Source: Streptococcus mitis (GTDB lineage Bacteria > Bacillota > Bacilli > Lactobacillales > Streptococcaceae). From it: a stretch of DNA of 64,000 nt. The notes below the pieces were generated by a model, which saw only the letters and a list, made by a program, of their open reading frames with translations, ran no database searches and was not told the origin of the DNA. The stretch covers positions 1-64,000 of the forward strand of contig JAGZLW010000006.1 in NCBI GenBank assembly GCA_018364455.1, given 5' to 3'. Below are positions 1 through 8,281 of the stretch, one piece after another (within the stretch, counting starts at the first letter, position 1; each line of letters starts with the position of its first letter). The translations under genes were made by a program, and so were the position numbers.

Positions 1-64
1 AAGAATTAGATACTGTTTAGTTAATCTTGACATTATAGTTTTTCTGAAACGTTAAATAACCTGT

Positions 65-97
65 AAGGCTGATAGTGAAATGAATACTATCAGCCTT
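65..97. other. Perfect 12-bp inverted repeat (hairpin)
   Basis: AAGGCTGATAGT and its exact complement are separated by 9 bases. An AT-rich but not T-only stretch follows on the plus strand. It could be a terminator for a gene left of the window. No coding region was found in the first 217 bases; they hold this hairpin, the one at 120-143 and the terminator at 144-170. Confidence 0.5.
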
Positions 98-143
98 ATA
101 ATTATGTGACTATTAGTCCGTCTCGCTCCGTTAGGTGCGAGAC

Positions 144-170
144 AAAAAAACCACCCGCTATGCGGGTGGT
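144..170 (-). terminator. Rho-independent terminator after the FtsX-type permease gene
   Basis: On the minus strand a GC-rich stem of nine pairs (ACCACCCGC / GCGGGTGGT, loop of three) runs into seven T residues. It lies about 50 bases after the permease stop. A second inverted repeat (GTCTCGC / GCGAGAC, 120-143) follows directly; its role is unknown. Confidence 0.8.
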
Positions 171-217
171 CATGATTTACGAGTAAATTCAAGTTCGATC
201 TGATAAAAACAACTGCC

Positions 218-2926
218 TTACTCTACAGATTTCATGGCTTCAAGCATATCAACCTTTCTCAGATGATAATTGACAAAGAAACCAAGCAAGGTCAAAATGA
301 TGCTTACTGCTGCCACTGGGATTACATAGACTTCCCAGCCTACCCGCGAATAAAAGAGAATAGTCGCAGGCGAAATCATTTGAATCAAAAATTGGTGTAA
401 ATAGAAACCAGATACCAAACCAAGTACGATTCCCACAAGGGACAGCACAATCGTCTCACGGTAAATGTAGAGAGTGACTTCATTATTATGAAAACCCAGA
501 ACCTTGATAGTGGAGAGTTCACGGATTCTCTCAGCTACGTTAATGTTGGTCAGATTGTAAAGGATAACAATAGCCAATAGAACCGATACGATGACCAAGA
601 TGGTCATGGTCTGATTGAGTGAGCTAGCGACGGAGTCAAAGAGTCGAATGGCTGAAGCATTTTGGACAACGCTGGACACCGCAGATTGATTCATAAGTAA
701 GCCTGCCTGTCTTTCGATACTAGTAGCACTGGCATCCCTTAGACTAACCAGATAAGTGTTGTCTTGGGGGAGTTGTCCGTAAATTTGCTCATAGCTAGCC
801 TGACTCATATAAATAAAGTGACCAACGTAGTTCTCAGTAATAGCAGCGACCGTTAATTCCTTATCTTCAATTTCTAGAGTCTGCCCAACCTTGACACCTG
901 CCAACTGGGCTAGTTTAGCTGTGATGACAACTCCATCTTTTAATGTCAACTCCTGCTGATGGCTTTGAAGATGGATAAAGGGCGTCAAATCTTCCTTCTC
1001 TGTCATCATAAGGGTAATTGTCTGAAGACCAGCCTTACCTTTGAAATTCTTGTCTAGCATCTTAGAATAGATTTTCTGGTAAGCTTGGATATCCTGCCCT
1101 TTCAACACTTCTTCTAACTCTGCCTTGTCCTGATTGGTCGCACTAGGATTTTCAGAGACAATCATCTGATACTGTTGGATTTGTTGAAACTGTCTAGACG
1201 GAACTCCTGCTACAGAGGATTGGATTCCCAAACCTGCAAAGAGCAGAGCGACTGAACCTGCCACACCAAAGATCGTCATCAACATCCGCTGCTTATAACG
1301 GAAGATATTGCGAGCTGTTACCTTATGAGTAAAACTGAGACGACGCCAGATAAAACCGATGCGCTCTAGTAAGATTTTAGCTCCTTTAACAGGAGGTTTA
1401 GGCAGTAAAAGCTGGGCTGCTTCATCATGAAGTTCCCTCCGAGCCACCAGATAGGCTGGTAACACACTCGCCAACCAACTCAGACCAAGTGCCAGTAAGC
1501 TATAGGTCCAATAGAACTGAATCTGGGTTTCTCCCACCACCATTCCTTTTGTAATGACACTTGAAATCACACTGGCTAGTAAATAATGTCCAAGTATACT
1601 ACCTAGAGCTGTTCCTACAGTCCCAGCTACTAGGCCGTATAGGAGAAACTTGGCGATAATATCCTTACTGCGATAGCCCAAGGCCTTAAAAATCCCTGCA
1701 TGTGTTCGCTCTTCATCCACAAAACGAGTCATAGTTGTAAAGGTCACCATAGCTGCTACGGCATAAAGCACTACAGGAAAGATATTGCCCACTGCCCGAA
1801 TGCTGGCTGAAGCATTGCTATACATGAGGTAGCCTTGACCGCCAGGCATGGTCTGACGATTATAGACTTGATACTTGGGCTCAGCTAAATCATCCAAGAC
1901 TTGCTGATGTTTTTCTAATTTTTCCTTTTCTTGGACTAGATTTTGTTCAGCCTGCTTGAGTTTGTCCTCTTCCTTACTCAATTCCTGCTTGGCTTGGGTA
2001 AGTTGAGCACTGGCCTGCTCTCTCTGGGCTTGAGGAAGCAAGGCTAGTTGACTTTCTTGAACCTGTAAACGAGCTTGAGCAGTTGCTAAACGACGCTTGC
2101 CTTCCTGCAGATTAGTTTCAGCCTTGTCAAGGGTCTCTTGACCTTTGTCTAGAGATTCTTGTCCTTCTTTTTTCAAGACTTGCAGACGTGCCTTGCCATT
2201 ATCTGACAAAGCTTGTTCAAGGTCTTCCTGATGTTGCTTGGATTTTTCTTCATAAGCTGCTGAAAAAGCATTTAAGCCTGCTAAATCTTGATATTTCAAA
2301 CGAGCTATATTATAGACTTTCTGATCAAACTGACTAGGTAAAATCACTCCGTAAGCGGTCAAAGTCCCACTTCCACTTCCTGCGTAGCCCATATCTCGCT
2401 GGGAGAGGATTTCAGCTGAATCCACAAAACCAGTAATGGTATAAGTATGGTCTTTTAAAGAGGAAGGACCCTCTTCTTTTTCTTTAAAACTAATCTCCTG
2501 TCCCACGCTGTATTCGCCTTGCAAATGAGTGGCCAAGGCGATTTCCTTGTCTGACTGAGGAAGTCGTCCCTCTCTTAGCTGAAAGGTTGAAATTCGCTCT
2601 GGTTTGGAGTACAGCCGAATGGCATCCTGCCTATTTTCCATAGTCACATCTGTCAAATAGCCAAACTCAACCTCTGCGCCCTCTATCTGTTCTAGTTCTT
2701 CTTGATCTGTTTGATCCAAACCATAATTAGACATAACTGCCAAATCCAAGGTTTGAGCAGTTGTTAAATAAGCATTGGCAGTTGCCTCCATGTTGGGACT
2801 GGTTACTTTGAGGCCTACCAGGGCTAAAGAACCCAACATCATCAAGGTCAAGATGGATAAAAAACGCCCCTTGGAGCCTGTAAAGGACTGAATCAAATCC
2901 TTCCAATAGGTTTTTCGCTTGATCAT
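218..2926 (-). CDS. ABC transporter permease, FtsX/MacB type, with extracytoplasmic coiled coil
   Basis: A 902-residue membrane protein with two FtsX-like permease modules. An N-terminal transmembrane helix (about residues 20-42) is followed by a large extracytoplasmic region. The first three-helix module lies at about 375-490, a further helix at about 560, a second extracytoplasmic part follows, and the last module is at about 780-890. Residues about 255-345 are rich in Gln, Glu, Lys and Ala in a heptad-like pattern, predicted as a coiled coil. The ATPase gene lies one base upstream, so the two form one transporter. In this family the ATPase drives shape changes in the permease rather than classic import. 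The substrate is unknown; peptide export, hydrolase control or lipoprotein handling are all possible. Confidence 0.88.
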   Translation of the reverse strand: MIKRKTYWKDLIQSFTGSKGRFLSILTLMMLGSLALVGLKVTSPNMEATANAYLTTAQTLDLAVMSNYGLDQTDQEELEQIEGAEVEFGYLTDVTMENRQDAIRLYSKPERISTFQLREGRLPQSDKEIALATHLQGEYSVGQEISFKEKEEGPSSLKDHTYTITGFVDSAEILSQRDMGYAGSGSGTLTAYGVILPSQFDQKVYNIARLKYQDLAGLNAFSAAYEEKSKQHQEDLEQALSDNGKARLQVLKKEGQESLDKGQETLDKAETNLQEGKRRLATAQARLQVQESQLALLPQAQREQASAQLTQAKQELSKEEDKLKQAEQNLVQEKEKLEKHQQVLDDLAEPKYQVYNRQTMPGGQGYLMYSNASASIRAVGNIFPVVLYAVAAMVTFTTMTRFVDEERTHAGIFKALGYRSKDIIAKFLLYGLVAGTVGTALGSILGHYLLASVISSVITKGMVVGETQIQFYWTYSLLALGLSWLASVLPAYLVARRELHDEAAQLLLPKPPVKGAKILLERIGFIWRRLSFTHKVTARNIFRYKQRMLMTIFGVAGSVALLFAGLGIQSSVAGVPSRQFQQIQQYQMIVSENPSATNQDKAELEEVLKGQDIQAYQKIYSKMLDKNFKGKAGLQTITLMMTEKEDLTPFIHLQSHQQELTLKDGVVITAKLAQLAGVKVGQTLEIEDKELTVAAITENYVGHFIYMSQASYEQIYGQLPQDNTYLVSLRDASATSIERQAGLLMNQSAVSSVVQNASAIRLFDSVASSLNQTMTILVIVSVLLAIVILYNLTNINVAERIRELSTIKVLGFHNNEVTLYIYRETIVLSLVGIVLGLVSGFYLHQFLIQMISPATILFYSRVGWEVYVIPVAAVSIILTLLGFFVNYHLRKVDMLEAMKSVE

Positions 2927-2927
2927 G

Positions 2928-3629
2928 CTAGTACTCCAAACTGTCGATATCCTGAGGATGCTGGTTGATCACCACATCCTTGACACTGGCATCGTGCATA
3001 TGAATCACGCGATCCGCAATGGGCGCCAAAGCTCCATTATGAGTCACGATGATCACCGTCGCTCCCTTTTGACGAGACATATCCTGGAGGATTTTCAAAA
3101 CCTGCTTGCCCGTCTGATAATCCAAGGCTCCAGTCGGTTCATCACAAAGGAGTATTTTAGGATTTTTGGCTACCGCGCGTGCAATGGAGACTCGCTGTTG
3201 CTCCCCTCCAGAAAGCTGGGCTGGAAAGTTATTGAGACGATGAACCAGACCTACATCTGTCAAGACCTGCTCAGGATTCAAGGCATCTGTCACGATTTCT
3301 GAAGCCAACTCCACATTTTCCTTAGCGGTTAGATTAGAAACTAGATTATAAAACTGAAAAACAAAACCGACATCATTGCGGCGGTAATTGGTTCTCTGGT
3401 GGGAACTATAGTCTGCAATATTAACACCATCTATCCAGATTTCCCCCTCATCATTGGTATCCATTCCCCCAAGAAGGTTAAGAACCGTTGACTTGCCTGC
3501 ACCAGATGCACCAAGGATAATCACTAGCTCCCCTTTTTCAATTTCAAAATTCACATCACGATTGGCCACAATCTCCGTGTCCCCAACCTGATAACGCTTG
3601 TAACAGTGTTTCATCTCAATATAAGTCAT
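2928..3629 (-). CDS. ABC transporter ATP-binding protein (MacB/LolD family)
   Basis: A cytoplasmic ATPase of about 233 residues. It has a Walker A motif (GASGAGKST), a Q-loop, an ABC signature ([14 protein letters not shown]), Walker B ([12 protein letters not shown]) and the H-loop (VTHN). The CDEPTGALD form of Walker B is typical of the MacB/LolD/FtsE group that works with FtsX-like permeases. The start is placed at the ATG at 3629; a GTG three codons upstream is the alternative. The TAG stop is one base before the permease ATG, so the pair is probably translationally coupled. The substrate cannot be read from the sequence. Confidence 0.9.
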   Translation of the reverse strand: MTYIEMKHCYKRYQVGDTEIVANRDVNFEIEKGELVIILGASGAGKSTVLNLLGGMDTNDEGEIWIDGVNIADYSSHQRTNYRRNDVGFVFQFYNLVSNLTAKENVELASEIVTDALNPEQVLTDVGLVHRLNNFPAQLSGGEQQRVSIARAVAKNPKILLCDEPTGALDYQTGKQVLKILQDMSRQKGATVIIVTHNGALAPIADRVIHMHDASVKDVVINQHPQDIDSLEY

Positions 3630-3751
3630 CAGACCCACCCTCTCTCAAACAAATTACTTCCTACTACCATTATAACGCTTTTTCAACTAGTTGGAAACTG
3701 CTTACATTCTCAAATCCTTATTAAAAGGCAGTTTCAAATTACTTCCTTCTA

Positions 3752-3866
3752 ATACTCAATGAAAATCAAAGAGCAAACTAGGAAGCTAGCCGCAGGTTGC
3801 TCAAAGCACCGCTTTGAGGTTGTAGATAAAGCTGACATGGTTTGAAGAGATTTTAGAAGAGTATAA
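3752..3866. repeat. BOX-type repeat (boxA/boxC form)
   Basis: An intergenic repeat that begins TACTCAATGAAAATCAAAG, contains AGCCGCAGGTTGCTC, and ends GAAGAGATTTTAGAAGAGTA. The same ends recur at 38310 and 48464. These are the conserved ends of the BOX elements of S. pneumoniae and relatives. The copy lies between the fucosidase stop and the ABC ATPase start, and has no boxB repeats. Confidence 0.85.
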
Positions 3867-3873
3867 CATCTTC

Positions 3874-6285
3874 TTAAAAATAAAATTGAACCAGATCACC
3901 TTCTGCTGTCGCCACTGAAATACAATCTTTCCCCATGCATTTCGCTTCTACTTTTTCTTGATTCATTTCAATCACACTTTTTTCAATACCTGGATAGGAG
4001 ACTCGCAATTCTCCCCCACTTCTTGATAAAATGGTCATCTCTAAGAGTTTTTTATCCGCCCACCTCATGCTAATTTCAAAATGTCCACGTGCCATTAAGC
4101 CTGAAACGGAACCTGTTGACCATGCATCGGGTAGGGCGGCTAGAGGTACCAGATAAGCTGTATGAGACTGGAGTAACATTTCTACCATTCCACTGCTAGC
4201 ACCAAAATTGCCATCTATCTGAAAAGGAGGGTGGCTACACCAAAGATTTGGCAAGGTGGATGACTTTAACTGCTCTGCGAATAATTTATGGGCTCGATTG
4301 CCATCTCCCAAACGCGCCCAGAGATTGATCTTATTAGCCTTGGACCAACCTGTGCCCCCATCTCCACGATCATTGAGGCTAGCACGCGCGGCTTCAAGAT
4401 ACTCCTGCCCCTTATAGCTAAAGAGATTGCCAGGATAGAGTCCCACCAGATGGGAAGCATGCCGATGCTGGGCCTCCACTTTCTCATTTTGAAAATGCTG
4501 CTCTTCCTCCTCATACCACTCCCTGATTCGACCAGATTGAGTGATTTGAAGAGGATTAAGCAAGTCAAACTTCTCCTTGACCTCAGTCAACAAATCCCCA
4601 TCCAGCCCCAATTCTTGAGTAGCCTGAATAAAATCATGGAATAATTGCCAAATCAGAGATTGGTCATAGGTATTGCCAATCGAAATCGGACCATGTTCTG
4701 GCGAGTAAGACGGAGAAGACACCCAACGCTGCGCCTGCTGGTCCTTATGTAAAAAGGCATTCCAAAAACGAACCGTTTCCCTCAACATGGGATAAATTTT
4801 CTCCCTGAGATAGTCTTGATCCCTATAAAATGAATAGGCTTCATAAACAGTTTGCATCATCCACGCATTGGCAGCTGGTGACCAACCCCAATAGTAATCC
4901 CAACCAGGTGCCGTCCAGCCAAAAGGAGTCGCTTGAGTATGAACCAGCCAACCATTCTCCTCACCTTTCTGAGAGACGATTCCTGCATACCTTGCAGCCG
5001 CTAGACGACCAAAGACACGCAAATCATCGATATAGTTTATGACCGGAAAGGTCGTTTCTAAGAGGTTAGTAACATAGGCTGGCCAATAATTCATCTGAAG
5101 GTTGATATTCAAGTGATAGTCCGAATTCCAAGGAGGATTATCGACCGCATTCCAGACCCCTTGTAGGTTAGCTGGTAGAGCATCTGGACAGTCTCTAGAA
5201 GAACTAAGCAATAAATACCGCCCATACTGGAAGAACAGCTCCTCCAAAGCCTGCCCCTCTTGTGGCTTATAATTTTTTAACAAATCATCTGTAGTGGATG
5301 CGTCAACATCAGCTTCCAAATCCAATTGAACACGCTGAAATAAAGCTTGGTAGTCCTCAATATGCCTTGATTTCAATTGGGCATAGCCCTTTTCTTTAGC
5401 TGTGTCCACCAAGTCCTTTACTTGCTGCTCTAAATCTATTTTCTTGCGATAATTGCTAGCAGGATTTTGGGCAAAATCCGTCTTAGCTGCCAAGAAAAGA
5501 TTGGCATAACTGGCTCCTGATATCTGAACCTTATCTGACCTGACTATAATGTCTCCATCCGTTTCCCAAGCTAAACAGCTAGCAAACCGCAGGTCATTGT
5601 CCTTAACCCTCCCCTTCATCAAGATATGAGAAGCAGTGATATCCAGCTGGCACTCTTTGTAATCAGATTTCTCCTGCTCATACTTTCCATCAGAAGCCAA
5701 ATCGCGGGTCAGCGATAGTTCTATAGTAAAATCTAGAGTTTCTGCCCCTTCCTTAGTAAAGCGCTGAACCAAGAGATCATCTGGAAAACTGGCAAAGGCT
5801 TCACGTTCAAATCTCGTTCCCTTATAGGCATAAGAAGTCGTCGCCAGTGCCTTACTGATATTCAACTGTCTCTGGTAATCCGTCACCTGAGACAAAGTCT
5901 TGCCTTGATTACTAAACTCAATGAAAATATCTCCAAAGGACAGATAGGTCCCATATTGACTCGTTTGGGGCCCAACTAGGTGCTGTTCAGCCAGTTCCTT
6001 AGCCCGATTGTAATCTCTCTTTTCCAAAGCCTTCCGAATCTCAGCTAAAAAACCATACTGATCCTGAAGATTTCCACCCTGATAATCTAAACTATCAGGA
6101 AGTGGACCTCCAGACCAAAGACTCTTTTCATTGAATTGAATCCGCTCAGCCCCTATAAGCCCAAATATTTTTGCCCCTAAAGAACCATTGCCTAGCGGTA
6201 AGGCCTCTTCTTCCCAGCCCTTATATGTTGTTGACGCTGGTTGCTTGTAGACCAATACATAATCTTGTTTTTTATTCCTTATCAT
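3874..6285 (-). CDS. Glycoside hydrolase family 95 protein, probable alpha-L-fucosidase
   Basis: An 803-residue enzyme matching GH95, which removes alpha-1,2-linked fucose (some members act on galactose) by inversion. The N-terminal beta domain begins near residue 12 and contains the family-typical LPLGNGSLGA. The (alpha/alpha)6 barrel carries the catalytic-site motifs: HLNINLQMNYW with the two key Asn residues, the Glu in SYSPEHGP, and the Asp in FQIDGNFG. There is no signal peptide or anchor, so it should act in the cytoplasm on imported fucosylated oligosaccharides. The start at 6285 has only a weak ribosome site. No fucose-uptake genes lie next to it. Confidence 0.85.
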   Translation of the reverse strand: MIRNKKQDYVLVYKQPASTTYKGWEEEALPLGNGSLGAKIFGLIGAERIQFNEKSLWSGGPLPDSLDYQGGNLQDQYGFLAEIRKALEKRDYNRAKELAEQHLVGPQTSQYGTYLSFGDIFIEFSNQGKTLSQVTDYQRQLNISKALATTSYAYKGTRFEREAFASFPDDLLVQRFTKEGAETLDFTIELSLTRDLASDGKYEQEKSDYKECQLDITASHILMKGRVKDNDLRFASCLAWETDGDIIVRSDKVQISGASYANLFLAAKTDFAQNPASNYRKKIDLEQQVKDLVDTAKEKGYAQLKSRHIEDYQALFQRVQLDLEADVDASTTDDLLKNYKPQEGQALEELFFQYGRYLLLSSSRDCPDALPANLQGVWNAVDNPPWNSDYHLNINLQMNYWPAYVTNLLETTFPVINYIDDLRVFGRLAAARYAGIVSQKGEENGWLVHTQATPFGWTAPGWDYYWGWSPAANAWMMQTVYEAYSFYRDQDYLREKIYPMLRETVRFWNAFLHKDQQAQRWVSSPSYSPEHGPISIGNTYDQSLIWQLFHDFIQATQELGLDGDLLTEVKEKFDLLNPLQITQSGRIREWYEEEEQHFQNEKVEAQHRHASHLVGLYPGNLFSYKGQEYLEAARASLNDRGDGGTGWSKANKINLWARLGDGNRAHKLFAEQLKSSTLPNLWCSHPPFQIDGNFGASSGMVEMLLQSHTAYLVPLAALPDAWSTGSVSGLMARGHFEISMRWADKKLLEMTILSRSGGELRVSYPGIEKSVIEMNQEKVEAKCMGKDCISVATAEGDLVQFYF

Positions 6286-6301
6286 ACTACCATACTAACA
6301 T

Positions 6302-6325
6302 AAAAAGCCTAGAAATCAATTCTAG
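6302..6325 (-). terminator. Terminator after gpmA
   Basis: The minus strand reads CTAGAA, a five-base loop, TTCTAG, GC, then five T residues, directly after the gpmA stop. The stem is short but well placed. Confidence 0.6.
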
Positions 6326-6337
6326 ACTTACAATTTT

Positions 6338-7030
6338 TTATTTCCCAAGGTAGTATTCAGAAACTACGTTCAATTTTTCGTCGAATTCAAATACCAATGG
6401 TGGGAAGTTAGGGATTTCCACGTCCATGATTTCGTCGTCTGACAAACCTTTGATGTGTTTTACAAGGGCACGGATTGAGTTACCGTGAGCTCCTACGAAT
6501 ACGTTTTTACCATCTTTAAGAGCTGGAGCGATTTTATCTTCCCAGAATGGAAGAGCACGTTCCAAAGTCACTTTCAAGTTTTCAGCATCTGGGATTACTG
6601 AGTCGTCAAGTGAAGCGTAACGACGGTCAGTGTGAGCTGAGTGCTCATCATCACGATCCATGTTTGGAGGCAATACATCGTATGAACGACGCCAGATGTG
6701 AACTTGTTCATCACCAAATTGTTCAGCAGCTTCAGCCTTGTTTTTACCAGTTAAACCACCGTAGTGACGTTCGTTCAAGCGCCATGATTTTTCAACTGGA
6801 ACCCACAATTGGTCAGAAGCTTCAAGAGCCAAGTTAGTTGTTTTGATAGCACGTTTCAATACTGAAGTGTAAGCTTGGTCAAATTCGATACCAGCTTCTT
6901 TGATCAATTTACCAGCGTCAATCGCTTGTTGTGTACCTTTTTCAGACAAATCAACATCAGCCCAACCAGTGAAAAGGTTAGCTTTGTTCCATTCAGACTC
7001 ACCGTGGCGAGCAAAAACCAATTTTACCAT
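6338..7030 (-). CDS. gpmA: 2,3-bisphosphoglycerate-dependent phosphoglycerate mutase
   Basis: This glycolytic enzyme interconverts 3-phosphoglycerate and 2-phosphoglycerate in the cytoplasm. It has 230 residues, the usual length for the dPGM class. The phosphohistidine motif ARHGESEWN lies at about residues 8-16. The second catalytic His region is [14 protein letters not shown] near 180, and the [10 protein letters not shown] substrate loop is near 87. Codon use looks strongly optimised, as expected for a highly expressed gene. A good ribosome site (AAAGGAG) precedes the ATG. It is monocistronic, between a terminator and an upstream intergenic region. Confidence 0.97.
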   Translation of the reverse strand: MVKLVFARHGESEWNKANLFTGWADVDLSEKGTQQAIDAGKLIKEAGIEFDQAYTSVLKRAIKTTNLALEASDQLWVPVEKSWRLNERHYGGLTGKNKAEAAEQFGDEQVHIWRRSYDVLPPNMDRDDEHSAHTDRRYASLDDSVIPDAENLKVTLERALPFWEDKIAPALKDGKNVFVGAHGNSIRALVKHIKGLSDDEIMDVEIPNFPPLVFEFDEKLNVVSEYYLGK

Positions 7031-7200
7031 TAGATGGATTCTCCTTTAAATTTTCCGAGGTTTCCCCTCGTTTATCTATTCTATTTTACACAATTTTTCA
7101 CAAAAAAGCTAGTCAAAACCAAAAAGGAAAGGACTGTTTGGCAGTTGGATTGCTTTGAACAAGATCAGTAAATATATGAAAAGAAATTTCCATTTCACTC

Positions 7201-7229
7201 TTGCTAGTCTCCTTACTTTTTGTTAGAAT
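7201..7229 (+). promoter_or_regulatory. Promoter of the nucleotidyltransferase-like gene
   Basis: TTGCTA (7201-7206), a 17-base spacer and TAGAAT (7224-7229) lie 30 bases before the ATG at 7259. GAAGG at 7247-7251 serves as ribosome site. Confidence 0.6.
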
Positions 7230-7258
7230 GATGTCAAAAAATAAAGAAGGTTAACATT

Positions 7259-8050
7259 ATGCCACAACATCTCTTTAAAGAATTGGCTCAACTAGAGCAA
7301 GTAGATGCTCTAGTTCTAGGAGGTTCACGGGCCGGACAAGATTTTGACAAAGACTCTGATTATGATGTATATGTCTACCTCAGTGCTCCTCTCTCGCCAG
7401 ACATACGAAAAGAAATCCTCAGTAAACACTGCTCCTATATGGAAATCGGTAATCAATTTTGGGAATTGGAAGACGATTGTGTTCTCAATAATGGTATCGA
7501 AATCGAGCTGATTTACCGCTCTTTAGACGAATTTGACAAAGATTTACAAGTCGTAGTTTTAGAGCATCAAGCCCAGAATTCTTACACTACTTGTATGTGG
7601 TACAATCTTCTCAACAGTAAGATTATCTACGATCAAGATGGCCACTATGCTGCCCTCCAGAAAAAGTACAATCTTCCTTATCCAGCTGAGCTGAAAAAGA
7701 ATATCATCAACAAGCAATTCCTGCTTCTCGACCAAGCTATGCCAGCTTTTTCAAGACAAATCAAAAAAGCTCTCAAACGCCAAGACTTACTCAGCATCAA
7801 TCACCGCAGTAGCGAGTTTTTCGCTTCTTATTTCGATTTGCTCTTTGCCTTCAATGAGCAGCTCCATCCAGGAGAAAAACGCATGCTCCTGTACGCAAAA
7901 AATAATTGCTCTCATCTACCTCAACATTTTGAAGATGATATCCAAGACTATTTTCAAAATCTCTACCAACTAGATCACCAGCAGAAAACAGTCCTAACTT
8001 TAGAGCATCTCCTATTAAATCTCAAACACTTGATTAATGAATCTATTTAG
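7259..8050 (+). CDS. Nucleotidyltransferase-fold protein, function unknown
   Basis: A 263-residue soluble protein. Residues about 20-37 read GGSRAG followed by DSDYDVYVY. This is the GG[ST]...DxD signature of polymerase-beta-like nucleotidyltransferases, including aminoglycoside adenylyltransferase-like and DUF4037-like proteins. The third carboxylate is probably in GIEIELIYRS near residue 83. The C-terminal half is predicted helical and resembles the helical domain of such enzymes. It has its own promoter and terminator and stands alone on the plus strand among minus-strand genes. The substrate is unknown; tRNA or small-molecule nucleotidyl transfer is possible, and drug modification is not shown. 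Confidence 0.7.
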   Translation: MPQHLFKELAQLEQVDALVLGGSRAGQDFDKDSDYDVYVYLSAPLSPDIRKEILSKHCSYMEIGNQFWELEDDCVLNNGIEIELIYRSLDEFDKDLQVVVLEHQAQNSYTTCMWYNLLNSKIIYDQDGHYAALQKKYNLPYPAELKKNIINKQFLLLDQAMPAFSRQIKKALKRQDLLSINHRSSEFFASYFDLLFAFNEQLHPGEKRMLLYAKNNCSHLPQHFEDDIQDYFQNLYQLDHQQKTVLTLEHLLLNLKHLINESI

Positions 8051-8060
8051 AATTACGATA

Positions 8061-8104
8061 AAAGCTCATAAAATCTGCTTTTCAGATGAATCATGAGCTT
8101 TTTG
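8061..8104 (+). terminator. Terminator after the nucleotidyltransferase-like gene
   Basis: AAAGCTCAT and ATGAGCTTT pair around a loop that itself contains a small hairpin (ATCTG / CAGAT), followed by a T run. Confidence 0.75.
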
Positions 8105-8174
8105 AATTTCTATAATATATAACGGTGTAGAGTTGATTGAAACAAGAGCAGGACAAAAAGGTTTTAACATGATA

Positions 8175-8220
8175 AAAACGCATCATATCAGGTATTCAAA
8201 AACTTGATACAATGCGTTTT
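8175..8220. terminator. Hairpin terminating ileS (probably bidirectional)
   Basis: AAAACGCAT pairs with ATGCGTTTT, with inner pairs TATCA / TGATA. The minus strand continues into a T run, so it suits ileS, which ends about 60 bases upstream on that strand. Confidence 0.65.
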
Positions 8221-8281
8221 ATAGTCTATAAGATTAGTTGTCTTTTCTTCTCAAATTGAGTTTTCCCTAGACTTTTCAACC

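Noticed and set aside
3752..3866. Insertion-sequence remnant
   Set aside because: The sequence matches the ends of BOX elements and lacks transposase code or target-site duplication.
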